NCBI GenBank assembly: GCA_016719605.1
Contig: JADJYW010000002.1
Location: 124,001-188,000 of the forward strand
Origin: Lewinellaceae bacterium
GTDB taxonomy: Bacteria; Bacteroidota; Bacteroidia; Chitinophagales; Saprospiraceae
Length of the DNA: 64,000 nt
Direction of reading: 5' to 3'
The notes below the pieces were generated by a model that was not told the origin of the DNA, did not search any database, and worked only from the letters and a program-made list of their open reading frames with translations. The first letter of the stretch is position 1. Every line of letters starts with the position of its first letter. Both the position numbers and the translations under genes were made by a program. Shown here piece by piece: positions 33,247 to 42,168 of the stretch.

Positions 33247-33750
33247 ATGAAAGCAGACACAGCCTTGTTGCACCTCATCCGGCAAACCAGCCACCTGATT
33301 GCCCAACTCAAGCCGGAGGACTACTGCAGGCCGCTGGTTGAGTTTGAAAACAACAGCCTTGGGCAGCATTTTCGGCATATTCTGGAGTTTTTTCAATGTC
33401 TGGAGGCCGGTGTAGAATCAGGCACAATAGACTATGCCGCGCACAACCGCAACCCGCTGTATGAAAAAAGCCCGGAGGTGGCGTCGGCTGCATTGGAGGC
33501 ATTTTCGGCCGGTCTTGCGGCATTCGATCCTGCCGTGCCGGTGCGGGTTCGCGCCGAGTTTGGTAGCGATGACCGCCCCTGTTTTGATAGCACGGTGGGC
33601 CGGGAAATGCTGTTTGTGTACGACCACGCAATCCACCACCTGGCTATTGTCAAAATTGGTCTGACGTGTTGTTTTCCGGATATTGATGTTGAAAAAGACC
33701 TTGGCGTATCGCCATCCACTGTCAAGGCGCGTGCAAAGGTGGAAAACTGA
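33247..33750 (+). CDS. DinB-like/YfiT-type putative metal-binding protein
   Basis: The 167-residue protein has the four-helix-bundle pattern of the DinB/YfiT superfamily, with a first metal-binding His in LGQHFRHILEFF (about residue 36-40) and the paired histidines YDHAIHHLAIVKIG (about 123-131). Members are often thiol-dependent S-transferases or hydrolases; no substrate is suggested here. The ATG at 33247 gives a sensible leader behind the promoter. Confidence 0.75.
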   Translation: MKADTALLHLIRQTSHLIAQLKPEDYCRPLVEFENNSLGQHFRHILEFFQCLEAGVESGTIDYAAHNRNPLYEKSPEVASAALEAFSAGLAAFDPAVPVRVRAEFGSDDRPCFDSTVGREMLFVYDHAIHHLAIVKIGLTCCFPDIDVEKDLGVSPSTVKARAKVEN

Positions 33751-33875
33751 GCGGAAAACCCGCACAGAATATCCGTTTGGTGTTGTTTTTTCGGCAAGCC
33801 TTGGCCCTTTGTCGCGTATTGTGGAACTTCGCCGCGCGTTTCATTGGCTGACCGCCAACTGCCGCATCACCAAGC

Positions 33876-34874
33876 ATGCTCACCCTTTTCCGCAACAACC
33901 AGTCCACAACGGTTTTTCTTTTGGCCCTGTACGCAGGAGTCTTGCATTTACCGGCGCTATTAGGCTGGGTGCAGCCTCCGGAAAAACTGGCAGAAGGCGA
34001 CGGTGGGCTGCTGTACCAGACGTTTTTCGGCCGGGCCGACCGCAATGTGACCTTCTCTGCAATCAGTGCTGCGGTATTGGTTTTTTTGCAGGCCCTTTTG
34101 GTCAATCGGTTGGCCGATACCTTCCGGATTATGGATGACCGAAACTGGCTGCCCGGCGCCTTGTACGTTTTGGCAGCGTCGTGCGTGCCCGATTTTTTAT
34201 TTCTCAGCCCGGCTCTGGTGGCCGCAACGTTCATTCCGATCGCGTCGCTGCGTATTTTTTCGGTTTACAAACAGACAGTGGCCTACGGTGCGGTATTCGA
34301 CAGCGCATTTTGGATCACGGTGGCCTCCTTCGTGCATCCGCCGGCTATCTGGGGCCTCGCGGTAGCCTATTTTGGTCTGTTCAGTTTGCGGTCTTTCCCC
34401 GCAAGGGAGCAATTTGTTTTCCTGACAGGTATTCTGGCGCCGATAGTGCTGGCAGTGGCCGGTTATTTCTGGGTTGACCAGGCGGCCGATTTTTGGCAGA
34501 TGCAACTGAGCCGATGGGCGTACCTGCCCGCTTTTAGCCTGGGGCTTGATTTGTACGGCAGCCTTAAACTGACCTTAGTCGGGCTGCTTCTGGTCGCATG
34601 TCTGCTGGGGTTCAATATTTACTACCACAAGCGACTTATCCAGGTACAGAAGTATATTTCAATCCTGTACTGGTTCCTGTTTGCCGGGCTGGCAGCCACT
34701 CTTTTTCAGTTTGACCTGCGCTTGGAATCCCTGATGCTGGTGATGCCAACCATGGGTGTTTTTTTGGCGTACCTGTTTCAATCTACCCGAAATACACCAC
34801 TGCTGGAACTGTTCCATCTGGCCTTGTTGCTCGTTGTTTTTATGCTGCAATTTTTTCTAAAATTCACTCCATAA
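33876..34874 (+). CDS. Polytopic membrane protein (possibly DUF6427)
   Basis: The 332-residue product has about eight to nine hydrophobic helices (TTVFLLALYAGVLHLPALL, ISAAVLVFLQALLV, LYVLAASCVPDFLFL and others), with the cytosolic-type basic patch FNIYYHKRLIQVQKY after helix 7. It resembles the Bacteroidota membrane family DUF6427, but the assignment rests on overall pattern and is tentative. It lies 125 bases after the DinB-like gene and 83 bases before purQ in the same direction. Confidence 0.7.
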   Translation: MLTLFRNNQSTTVFLLALYAGVLHLPALLGWVQPPEKLAEGDGGLLYQTFFGRADRNVTFSAISAAVLVFLQALLVNRLADTFRIMDDRNWLPGALYVLAASCVPDFLFLSPALVAATFIPIASLRIFSVYKQTVAYGAVFDSAFWITVASFVHPPAIWGLAVAYFGLFSLRSFPAREQFVFLTGILAPIVLAVAGYFWVDQAADFWQMQLSRWAYLPAFSLGLDLYGSLKLTLVGLLLVACLLGFNIYYHKRLIQVQKYISILYWFLFAGLAATLFQFDLRLESLMLVMPTMGVFLAYLFQSTRNTPLLELFHLALLLVVFMLQFFLKFTP

Positions 34875-34899
34875 GCGAAGATTAGTAAGCCCCCCCCTT

Positions 34900-34949
34900 C
34901 AACCAATCACCAGTCAACCAATCACCAGTCAACCAATCACCAATCAACT
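34900..34949 (+). repeat. CAACCAATCACCAGT tandem repeat in the purQ leader
   Basis: Three 15-base units (34900-34914, 34915-34929, 34930-34944) and a partial fourth stand between the upstream gene and purQ, ending 8 bases before its ATG. Confidence 0.75.
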
Positions 34950-34957
34950 AACAGATC

Positions 34958-35638
34958 ATGAAATTTGGCGTAGTAGTTTTTCCCGGTTCCAATTGTGACG
35001 ATGACATGGTGCACGTTCTGGGCGACGTGATGGGGCAAGATGTGGTGAAACTTTGGCACAAAAACACGGACCTGTTCGATGTGGATTGTGTCGTGTTGCC
35101 TGGCGGGTTTTCCTATGGCGACTATGTGCGGGCGGGAGCCATCGCGCAGTTTTCGCCCATCATGAAAGCCGTCAAAGCCTTTGCAGCGACAGGCGGCTAT
35201 GTATTTGGTGTGTGCAATGGCTTTCAAATCCTCTGCGAAGCGCACCTGCTGCCGGGCATCTTGCTGCGCAATGCCAATCAAAAATTCATTTGCGACAATG
35301 TGTGGATAAAACCGGTGACCAACAACTCGGCCGTCACGGCGGGTCTGGACCTCAACCAGGCACTTAAAATCCCGATTGCGCACGCGGAGGGTCGGTATTT
35401 TGCAGATGAAAAAACGCTGGATACGCTGGAGGCAAATGATCAGGTACTGTTTCGCTACTGTACGCCGGCGGGTGCGATCACGCCCGAGGCAAACCCCAAC
35501 GGTGCGGCACGCAACATAGCCGGTATTTGCAATGCGCAGCGCAATGTGTTTGGTATGATGCCCCACCCCGAACGCGCCGCCGAAGCGGTGCTGGCCAATC
35601 TGGACGGAAAGGGACTTTTTGCCGCGCTGGTTGCCTGA
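34958..35638 (+). CDS. purQ: Phosphoribosylformylglycinamidine synthase subunit PurQ
   Basis: The 226-residue class I glutamine amidotransferase feeds ammonia to FGAM synthase in purine synthesis. It shows the nucleophile loop GVCNGFQ (Cys86), the GGFSYGDYVRAG motif and the MMPHPERA segment with the catalytic His. Separate PurQ implies a PurS/PurL-type enzyme; purL and purS are not in the window. Confidence 0.95.
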   Translation: MKFGVVVFPGSNCDDDMVHVLGDVMGQDVVKLWHKNTDLFDVDCVVLPGGFSYGDYVRAGAIAQFSPIMKAVKAFAATGGYVFGVCNGFQILCEAHLLPGILLRNANQKFICDNVWIKPVTNNSAVTAGLDLNQALKIPIAHAEGRYFADEKTLDTLEANDQVLFRYCTPAGAITPEANPNGAARNIAGICNAQRNVFGMMPHPERAAEAVLANLDGKGLFAALVA

Positions 35639-35642
35639 TCGG

Positions 35643-36158
35643 CTACGGTTGTTTGCCCGGTTCAAACAGGGCGAGAATGATATTGCCCATGTAAACCCCC
35701 AAAGCCGATTCCACGAGGGTGAGGAAGATGATCATGTCCTGATAGTTCAGCACATTGGGCGCCAGCGCTTTCAGCGAGATCAGCAGCATGACCGTGACGA
35801 AGTGCCCGTTGACCAACCACTTGACCATGCTGTTCATGGGCGTCTCGTTGCCGGCGTGCAGGTTTGGCTCGGTGATGCTCCGACCGATGTACCGAAACAC
35901 CGCCCCGCCATACATGGCGGTTACCGGCCCGAGTATGCCGATGAGGGCGGTGAATTCCTCAAAGTCGAATCCCCGCAGGATATAAAATACACAGGCTGCC
36001 CCGATCAGGATGAAGTGGTAGATCAGGATTTGCCGCGCAATGCGCCCGCGCGTACTAAGCGCCAGTGCGGTGGGCTTGCCGGTTTCGACTTTGGTGCTGG
36101 TAGTCGTCGTTGATGTGGCTTGTGTAGCTGCCATAGCGTGCGAACTTGTCGTTGTCAT
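35643..36158 (-). CDS. Four-helix membrane protein of unknown function
   Basis: A polar Thr/Ser-rich N-terminus of about 40 residues precedes four hydrophobic helices (ILIYHFILIGAACVFYIL, ALIGILGPVTAMYGGAVF, HFVTVMLLISLKAL and a last one ending YMGNIILALF). No family was recognised. The ATG at 36158 overlaps the TGA of the upstream gene (ATGA), which suggests coupled translation. A -7 box (TACCTTCG at 36162-36169, minus strand) could instead start transcription here and favour the in-frame ATG at 36134. It is convergent with purQ with a 4-base gap. Confidence 0.65.
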   Translation of the reverse strand: MTTTSSHAMAATQATSTTTTSTKVETGKPTALALSTRGRIARQILIYHFILIGAACVFYILRGFDFEEFTALIGILGPVTAMYGGAVFRYIGRSITEPNLHAGNETPMNSMVKWLVNGHFVTVMLLISLKALAPNVLNYQDMIIFLTLVESALGVYMGNIILALFEPGKQP

Positions 36159-37072
36159 TGGCGAAGGTAATCCAATAGTTTTTTAAAAAGCCTCCTTTGA
36201 TATTCCTCCAAACTATCCTTGTAACGCAAGGACATGTCTTTGTAGTCATTTTTGCGGGGAGGAAAAAGTATACCGCTGCCATATTTTCCCTGAAATTCCC
36301 AGGAAAGCTCCACATCCTCGCCTTTTTGTACCCCTTTGACGTAGATGCGGTGGTATTCGAAGTAGCCGTCCGGGCAAATTTCGTAGCTCAGGTGCGATAC
36401 CTCCAGCACAAATTCGTCCACCGTAGCGTACGAACTATCCACCCTGGCCTTCCAGAGAATGGGTGTTCCCTTGGATTTGTAAAAATTGATCAGGTACTGC
36501 CGGGCCTTGGTACAAACGCTGTACAGTTGTTGGCGGGGCAAAAGGATTTTGTTGTCGCCGACATTGATGCCCTGCAGCGATGCCGGCAAACGCACGTCCA
36601 CCACCGCCCCGGATCGGATGCTGCGGCCGTCGAGCGGGATTCGGCCCTTGTTGCTGCTGACGCGGGCGAGGAAGTGAGCCGGTTCGTGGCAGCGTACCAC
36701 CACCTCGGCTTGTTCTTCGTGAACTTCGGCAAGGAAAGCCCATTTGTGCAGCAGGCGTTCGCGGAAAAACTGGCCGTTCAGGCGAAAATTTGTTTTTTCG
36801 AGGCGATCCCAGGCGCATTGCAGCGAATCGCACACCCGGGCGCCCTTGTATGCGCCCCGCAGGAATAGTGTCACTTTTTTGGGGGCCACGGCCACGCTGT
36901 CGGCATAAAAAACACCATCCAGTTGGTTTTGGCGCAGCCACGCCTGGAACTCCGGAATTTTGGCCTTGAAAAAATCCGCGTCCTGCCGCAGGTCAATTCC
37001 CTGACCCTGTGCAGACGTCAGGATCGGCAGAAGAAAGATCACCAGATAGCCTACAAGAAGGCTCGATCGCAT
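36155..37072 (-). CDS. Secreted protein of unknown function
   Basis: The 305-residue product has a signal peptide (MRSSLLVGYLVIFLLPILTS, cleavage near SAQGQ). The mature part is rich in beta strand, with charged C-terminal helices (DSLEEYQRRLFKKLLDYLRQ). There is no lipobox and no T9SS sorting domain, so a periplasmic location is likely. It overlaps the membrane protein gene by 4 bases and probably works with it. No domain was recognised. Confidence 0.7.
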   Translation of the reverse strand: MRSSLLVGYLVIFLLPILTSAQGQGIDLRQDADFFKAKIPEFQAWLRQNQLDGVFYADSVAVAPKKVTLFLRGAYKGARVCDSLQCAWDRLEKTNFRLNGQFFRERLLHKWAFLAEVHEEQAEVVVRCHEPAHFLARVSSNKGRIPLDGRSIRSGAVVDVRLPASLQGINVGDNKILLPRQQLYSVCTKARQYLINFYKSKGTPILWKARVDSSYATVDEFVLEVSHLSYEICPDGYFEYHRIYVKGVQKGEDVELSWEFQGKYGSGILFPPRKNDYKDMSLRYKDSLEEYQRRLFKKLLDYLRQ

Positions 37073-37159
37073 AGCGGGAAGTTTTACGATGTGTTTGAGC
37101 AGCGGAACAAAGGACGGCGGGCCTACGCTGCTTATTTTCAGGGTTTTTACTTTAACTTT

Positions 37160-38344
37160 TCAGCAAAATCCCGACACCTTCCGGCAGACGATCAGGATTT
37201 TGTGTTCTGCCATATCCGTCGCACCAAAAATGTACCATTCGCCCCCGTCTGCCAGCCCGAGCCGTTGCCGCACCTGCTCGGTCGAATCAGGGAAATTGCG
37301 CACCGCGATATTGGCCCGTCCTTCCGGCAAAAAACGCTGTACCTCCCGGCGGTCGTAGCGCAACACCGCCTCCACCGAAAACATACGTCCCGGCACATTG
37401 GGCACCAACTCCCCGGATGTGTACAGGTGGGTATTCGCATGCAGTTTCCAAAGCCCCAATTGGGCGGCAAAAGCCCGGAACGCCCCGGCTTTCAGTACCG
37501 CTGCATCGGGTTCGTACAGATAGCCCTGTGGGGCGGCATACCGGGACTCGGTGGCTTGTTCCTCCAATCGGGTATGCCGGAACACCCGCAACGTTTCGCC
37601 TATGCACACCGCTTCAATCGGGACTTGATCGAACGCCGGCGCTGATTTTTCCAGCAAGTACAGTACTTCTTTCACCTCGTTGTCTACCGACACAACCCAG
37701 ATGTGGCTGACGGATTGGAGCAGCCCTGTGGCCTGATTCAGATCGAGCAAAGGCGCCGTTTTGATCAATACCCGGTCGGCAGTTTCGAGTAGTTTTTCTT
37801 TGATTTCCAGAATGTTCGGCGCACAGTCTTCCAATCGGAACAGGCGCCGGTGCCCGCCGTCGCGGCGGGCAGGATCGAGGTACAGCAGGTCGAAATGGGC
37901 GGTGTTGTGGTTCAGAAATGTTTCCGCATCCGTCTGTATGGCCGTAATGTTGGCTGCGCCCAACACCCCGAAATTGTGGCGGGCCAGAGCGACCAGTTCG
38001 GGGTTGTGCTCCACATACGTCACCTGCTCGAATCGCTGTGCAAAAAAATAAGTGTCCACGCCCATTCCGCCGGTCAGGTCGGCCATAGTTTTCCCGGAAA
38101 ACAAGCCTGCCTTGAATCGGGCCGTTTGTTCGGACGAGGCCTGCTCGACCGACAGTCCGGGCGGAAACTCCAGCCCGGTGTTGTACCATGCCGGTATTTT
38201 CGAGTGCACCTTGCGCAGGGCTTCTATCTGGCCGACTGCTGCGGGCACCGACACGCCGGGGTACCGGTGCGCCGACAACAGCAGGCGGTGCAAATCATCG
38301 TTCAGATGTTTCTGGATAAATTGCCGATCGGCGACGGTAAGCAT
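37160..38344 (-). CDS. Class I SAM-dependent methyltransferase with THUMP-like domain
   Basis: The 394-residue protein has a Rossmann methyltransferase core (MADLTGGMGVDTYFFAQ, then LLYLDPARRD with the family-typical DPARR motif) and a C-terminal ferredoxin-like THUMP-related region (about 290-390). It matches the Bacteroidota family typified by Porphyromonas PG_1098. An RNA substrate is likely from the THUMP relation but not shown. Divergent from the adenylate cyclase gene. Confidence 0.85.
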   Translation of the reverse strand: MLTVADRQFIQKHLNDDLHRLLLSAHRYPGVSVPAAVGQIEALRKVHSKIPAWYNTGLEFPPGLSVEQASSEQTARFKAGLFSGKTMADLTGGMGVDTYFFAQRFEQVTYVEHNPELVALARHNFGVLGAANITAIQTDAETFLNHNTAHFDLLYLDPARRDGGHRRLFRLEDCAPNILEIKEKLLETADRVLIKTAPLLDLNQATGLLQSVSHIWVVSVDNEVKEVLYLLEKSAPAFDQVPIEAVCIGETLRVFRHTRLEEQATESRYAAPQGYLYEPDAAVLKAGAFRAFAAQLGLWKLHANTHLYTSGELVPNVPGRMFSVEAVLRYDRREVQRFLPEGRANIAVRNFPDSTEQVRQRLGLADGGEWYIFGATDMAEHKILIVCRKVSGFC

Positions 38345-38369
38345 GGCGCAAACATCGAAACAATGGCGC

Positions 38370-38377
38370 TATATTTG
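38370..38377 (+). promoter_or_regulatory. -7 box (TATATTTG) for the adenylate cyclase gene
   Basis: A perfect TAnnTTTG match 37 bases before the ATG at 38415. Confidence 0.55.
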
Positions 38378-38414
38378 TCCGCTCTTCGGGGCAATACCAA
38401 TCGGATTTAAAAAA

Positions 38415-39992
38415 ATGAAAGCAAACGTAATCATTTGGGCCGTATTGATGTGCCTGCTCTCGCCTCTGCTGTCCTTTGCACAAGGCACCGACATCCAACA
38501 ACTTGAAACGGAATTGCGCTCGGCATCCGGCGCCCGACGGGTCGAGATATTCCTCTCGTTATCGGATGTTTATGCTCAAACCGGAGACTACGATCAGGCA
38601 CTCGCCCGCGCAACGGACGCCTCCGATCTGGCTCTCCGGATCAAACGGTTCGACCTGCAGGCGTCCAGCCTCAATCGGGAGGGTAAAATTTTAGCAATAA
38701 AAGGCAAAAAAGGGCTTTTTGGAAAAGATATCGCCGCGTCGAAGTTTCGCGAGAGTAACCAGTTGTTGCAAAAAAAAGCACGTCCGGACAAAGCGCTCTT
38801 GCTCGACAACCTGGAGCAACTGCGTGCCATCGCTGTGCGCAATAACCGCAAAGACGATATTGCCGAGATAGACGCACAAATTGCCCGCGCCAAAGACATA
38901 ATGGAGCCGCTGCCTGCGCCGGAGATTCAGGTGCAGGCCATTGAAACGCCACAGGATTTGAAAGATCAAATTTCGGCTATTTCCAATCAGATACTGGAGT
39001 TGGGTAGCGCGTCCGGGCAGCGCCTCAATTACGAACGCGAACGGCAGCATCTCCAGGCTGAACTGAGCGCCAGCAGAGCCTTGATTGACAAGATGTCGGA
39101 GGATCAGCTGAAGGCAACCTTGCTGGTCATGCAGCAGCGCACCAAACTGGACTCTTTGGAGTACCAAAACCAGGTGGACAGCCTGAATGTAGCCAATGCA
39201 GAACTGGCAGTGCGGGAGTCAGAAAGCGAGCGCAATTTTTATCTGGCGGCCTTTTTGGCCGTGCTTTTACTGGCCGGCGGATCCACATTCAGTTTTATTC
39301 GTGCCCGCCAAAACGCTCGTGTGCTGGAGGAAAAAAACAAAATTATCCGTGCCGAACAAGAGCGCTCCGAAAACCTGCTGCTCAATATCCTGCCTGCGCT
39401 CGTGGCCGAAGAACTCAAGAAGAGCGGCAGCACGAACGCCCGGTATTTTGAAGATGTGAGCGTCCTGTTTGCCGATTTTGTCGGCTTCAGCCAGATCGCC
39501 GAGAAACTGACCCCGCAGCAGTTGGTCAGTGAGCTGGACACCTGCTTCCGGGCCTTCGACGAGATCATTGCCCGGCATAGTTTGGAAAAAATCAAAACCA
39601 TCGGCGATGCCTACATGGCTGCCGGCGGCCTGCCCAATGGCGGCGGCGGCCAGTTGCGGGCCATGGTTGAGGCTGCGCGCGATATGCAAAACTGGCTGGC
39701 TACCTGGAATGCCGAGCGCGCACGGAAAAAGCAACCACTTTTCGAGGCTCGTATCGGTATTCACGCCGGTCCTGTGGTGGCCGGTGTGGTGGGTTCCAAA
39801 AAATTTGCTTTCGATATTTGGGGCGACACCGTCAACATAGCCGCCCGCATCGAAGCAGCCGGCGAAGGTGGAAAGATCAATATCTCCGGTGAGGTGCACG
39901 AAGTGGTCAAGCAGTATTTCCCATGCAAGTACCGCGGCAAAATTGCCGCCAAAAACAAAGGGGAGATTGATATGTACTTTGTGGAAAATTGA
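38415..39992 (+). CDS. Membrane-bound class III adenylate cyclase with periplasmic TPR-like region
   Basis: The 525-residue protein has a signal sequence (MKANVIIWAVLMCLLSPLLS), a helical TPR-like and coiled-coil sensor region, one transmembrane helix (about 276-293, YLAAFLAVLLLAGGSTF), a coiled linker and a C-terminal class III cyclase domain. The metal-binding Asp residues are in VLFADFVGFS and TIGDAYM. The purine-selecting Lys (IKTIGD) and Asp (FDIWGDTVN) fit ATP rather than GTP, and the transition-state Asn/Arg are in TVNIAAR. It should make cAMP in response to a periplasmic or membrane signal. A CRP-type regulator is encoded 2.2 kb downstream. Confidence 0.9.
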   Translation: MKANVIIWAVLMCLLSPLLSFAQGTDIQQLETELRSASGARRVEIFLSLSDVYAQTGDYDQALARATDASDLALRIKRFDLQASSLNREGKILAIKGKKGLFGKDIAASKFRESNQLLQKKARPDKALLLDNLEQLRAIAVRNNRKDDIAEIDAQIARAKDIMEPLPAPEIQVQAIETPQDLKDQISAISNQILELGSASGQRLNYERERQHLQAELSASRALIDKMSEDQLKATLLVMQQRTKLDSLEYQNQVDSLNVANAELAVRESESERNFYLAAFLAVLLLAGGSTFSFIRARQNARVLEEKNKIIRAEQERSENLLLNILPALVAEELKKSGSTNARYFEDVSVLFADFVGFSQIAEKLTPQQLVSELDTCFRAFDEIIARHSLEKIKTIGDAYMAAGGLPNGGGGQLRAMVEAARDMQNWLATWNAERARKKQPLFEARIGIHAGPVVAGVVGSKKFAFDIWGDTVNIAARIEAAGEGGKINISGEVHEVVKQYFPCKYRGKIAAKNKGEIDMYFVEN

Positions 39993-40037
39993 GCGGGCAA
40001 TGTCCTGCGTTGCAGGAAATCCGGGTAGCAAAAGGAT

Positions 40038-40220
40038 TTACGATGCTTCCTTTTTTTTTCGCCAGGGACAGTGCCGACAACCACTGCCACAACATTTGCC
40101 CTGCTGCTGCAGGTAATGTTCCGTAAAAACAAAATAGCCCTTTTCAAGGTAATAATCGCGCCCTTCGAGCAAAGGCGTGGACTGTTGTTGTTGCGGCTCG
40201 GGTGTACTTGTTTTTGACAT
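40038..40220 (-). CDS. Small Cys-rich protein, DUF5522 type
   Basis: The 60-residue protein has the signature KGYFVFTEHYLQQQGKCCGS followed by GCRHCPW near the C-terminus. The four cysteines (CC-x3-C-x2-C) could bind a metal ion. DUF5522 proteins are widespread in Bacteroidota and of unknown function. Confidence 0.75.
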   Translation of the reverse strand: MSKTSTPEPQQQQSTPLLEGRDYYLEKGYFVFTEHYLQQQGKCCGSGCRHCPWRKKKEAS

Positions 40221-40261
40221 ACCAAATTCACTAACGCCCGGTACGCCAAAAGGTTCTGAAG

Positions 40262-41416
40262 TTATGCGGGGGCAATATCCGACTCGGCATGGATGATCAG
40301 CACCGGCGAACTGGTGTGCAGAAGCATTTCCTTGGAAATACTGTGGTGCAGGACGTCTTCCCAGAACGAACGCTGGTGCGTCACAAAAACAAAAAGGTCT
40401 ATGCGGTGCTCGAAAGCGTATTCGTGCAGACTTTCCACGACATTGGCGCCGATAACCTTGCTGAAAATAAAGGGTTTGCCCGGGTCGGCGTAAACGTAGT
40501 TGATCTCGAACAGTTTTTTCTCCAAATCCACGCCCGTCTCGCCGGCTTGTCCTGCATGTACAAAATGCAACTGCCCCTCCAGCCGGCGCGCAAAAGTGAC
40601 CGTTTGTTTGACCGTCAGCGGGTCAAGGGAGTCAAAATTGCTGGCATACAGGATGTTTCGGAATCCCGTGTACACGGCTTGTGGCGGTACCAGCAGCACC
40701 GGGCATTGCGCGCTCTTGGACACCGCAATGCTGACCGAACCAAACAATTTGCGGGTCAAATTTCCCCGTCCGGTTGTGCCCAGCACGAGCAGGTCTGCTT
40801 TTTGGGAAAGATCGCTCAAGACCTCCTCCGGAAACCCGAAGGCGATGTTGGTGCGCAATCTCGGAATGTTGGCCCCTGGTTCGGTATCCATTTCACGGCG
40901 TTCGCTTTCCGGCACACACTCGATGTTGTTTGCCTGGGTAGCCTTCCGCACAAAGGCATCCACCTCGTCTTGCATGGTTTTGCGGTAGCTCGACAGAAAG
41001 CCCGACGGCGACGGTTTGGAGCCTTCAAAAATACTGTCCATGACATACACGACCTCCAGATTGGCATCGAACAGGTACGCCAGCCGACAGGCAAAAAGCA
41101 ACGCATTTTCGGAGGCCGGGCTGAGGTCCACCGCTACCATGATCCGTCGCAGGCGGTACAATTTGCTGCGCAACAGGTTGCGGTTGCGGAGGATATCCTT
41201 GATTTCCTCAACCGACGGGACAACGCCCTCCGCCACGATCTTGCCGTCGAGCATCAGCGCCGGTGTATGGGCGACGCCACTGGCTAATATCTGGTTGTAT
41301 TCCGAAATTTCTTCTATGTTGCTTTGCACCGGATATTCGGCCAGCGCCAAAGAGAGATTGCTGCGCAAGTCATGCATCCTGGCATCGCCTGTTCCAAAAA
41401 TTTGAATCGTGGTCAT
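40262..41416 (-). CDS. Tandem universal stress protein with N-terminal thioredoxin-like domain
   Basis: The 384-residue protein has three parts. Residues 1-78 form a thioredoxin_3-like domain (TIQIFGTGDARMHDL ... HTPALMLDGKIVAEG) in which both CxxC cysteines are replaced, so it cannot do thiol redox chemistry. Residues about 90-235 are a universal stress domain with the ATP-binding motif LGTTGRGNLTRKLFGSVS. Residues about 240-384 are a second, more degenerate one. The fusion could couple ligand or nucleotide sensing to a peptide-binding fold. It is followed by the small DUF5522 gene and preceded by a CBS-domain gene in the same direction. Confidence 0.82.
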   Translation of the reverse strand: MTTIQIFGTGDARMHDLRSNLSLALAEYPVQSNIEEISEYNQILASGVAHTPALMLDGKIVAEGVVPSVEEIKDILRNRNLLRSKLYRLRRIMVAVDLSPASENALLFACRLAYLFDANLEVVYVMDSIFEGSKPSPSGFLSSYRKTMQDEVDAFVRKATQANNIECVPESERREMDTEPGANIPRLRTNIAFGFPEEVLSDLSQKADLLVLGTTGRGNLTRKLFGSVSIAVSKSAQCPVLLVPPQAVYTGFRNILYASNFDSLDPLTVKQTVTFARRLEGQLHFVHAGQAGETGVDLEKKLFEINYVYADPGKPFIFSKVIGANVVESLHEYAFEHRIDLFVFVTHQRSFWEDVLHHSISKEMLLHTSSPVLIIHAESDIAPA

Positions 41417-41478
41417 GGTGTGATGTGGTTTGAGGAAATGAACACGCCGGATTCGCCCGTATGACCTGTCAAGACAAA

Positions 41479-41507
41479 CTTTCCGAAGGTCGGAAACCTT
41501 CGGAAAG
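41479..41507. repeat. Hairpin CTTTCCGAAGGT-n5-ACCTTCGGAAAG
   Basis: A perfect 12-bp inverted repeat with a 5-base loop lies between the CBS gene and the stress-protein gene. On the minus strand it is followed by GTTTGTCTTG, a weak T tract, so it could be a poor terminator or a dispersed palindrome. Confidence 0.65.
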
Positions 41508-41530
41508 TGTCGGAGTACTCGGCGTATGGA

Positions 41531-41980
41531 TCAGTCCAGATTTTCGTAAACCATGTGCGGCTCCTTCGGTTTTTCATCAAGAATCGCGCGAATGACGTCC
41601 TGTGTAGTCACGATACCAACCAGTTCGTCCTCTTTTACCACCGGGAGCGCGTGAAACCAGTTTTTACTGAAGATTTCCAACGCTACGTTGATGCGGTCAT
41701 CCGGCTCCAGTTTGCCGATACCTTTGGTCATAATATCTTCTACTTTGGTGTGTTCCAGCAGGTCGGTGCGCTCCTGTGCGCTGCCGTGGTTCACCCCTCC
41801 GGTAAAGTGGCCAAAATCCGTCTTGGAAACAATACCCACGATCTTGCGAAACCGGACAACAGGCAAGTGGTGGAATTTGTGGGTGTCAAAAAGTTTCTTC
41901 ACCGCGAGCAGATTGTCCTCCGGATTGACGGTGACAAGATCGGTGACCATGATGGAAGAAATCGGTGCGTAGGCATTCAT
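41531..41980 (-). CDS. Two-CBS-domain protein
   Basis: The 149-residue protein is almost entirely a CBS pair: SSIMVTDLVTVNPEDNLLAV... HLPVVRFRKIVGIVSKTD and VEDIMTKGIGKLEPDDRINV ... ALPVVKEDELVGIVTTQDVI. CBS pairs bind adenine nucleotides and act as energy sensors. It lies between a stress-protein fusion and a receiver-CRP regulator. The ATG at 41980 starts directly at the domain. Confidence 0.88.
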   Translation of the reverse strand: MNAYAPISSIMVTDLVTVNPEDNLLAVKKLFDTHKFHHLPVVRFRKIVGIVSKTDFGHFTGGVNHGSAQERTDLLEHTKVEDIMTKGIGKLEPDDRINVALEIFSKNWFHALPVVKEDELVGIVTTQDVIRAILDEKPKEPHMVYENLD

Positions 41981-42138
41981 AATTTTTACTTTAAATGTTG
42001 AGAAAGGGTAGTTTAAAAATCGCGTCCCATGACTTTGAGCACGCCACAAAAATGCCCGCCCTATGCTGCCGCATCGGATGACGGGACGCAGGACGCAAAA
42101 TGATTTCCGTCAGTTACGCTATTCCTCTGTCGGGATTG

Positions 42139-42146
42139 TACTTTTG
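42139..42146 (+). promoter_or_regulatory. -7 box (TACTTTTG) for the receiver-CRP gene
   Basis: It lies 23 bases before the ATG at 42169 and supports that start even though the frame breaks soon after. Confidence 0.6.
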
Positions 42147-42168
42147 ACCCGATCAAACAAAACTGACC

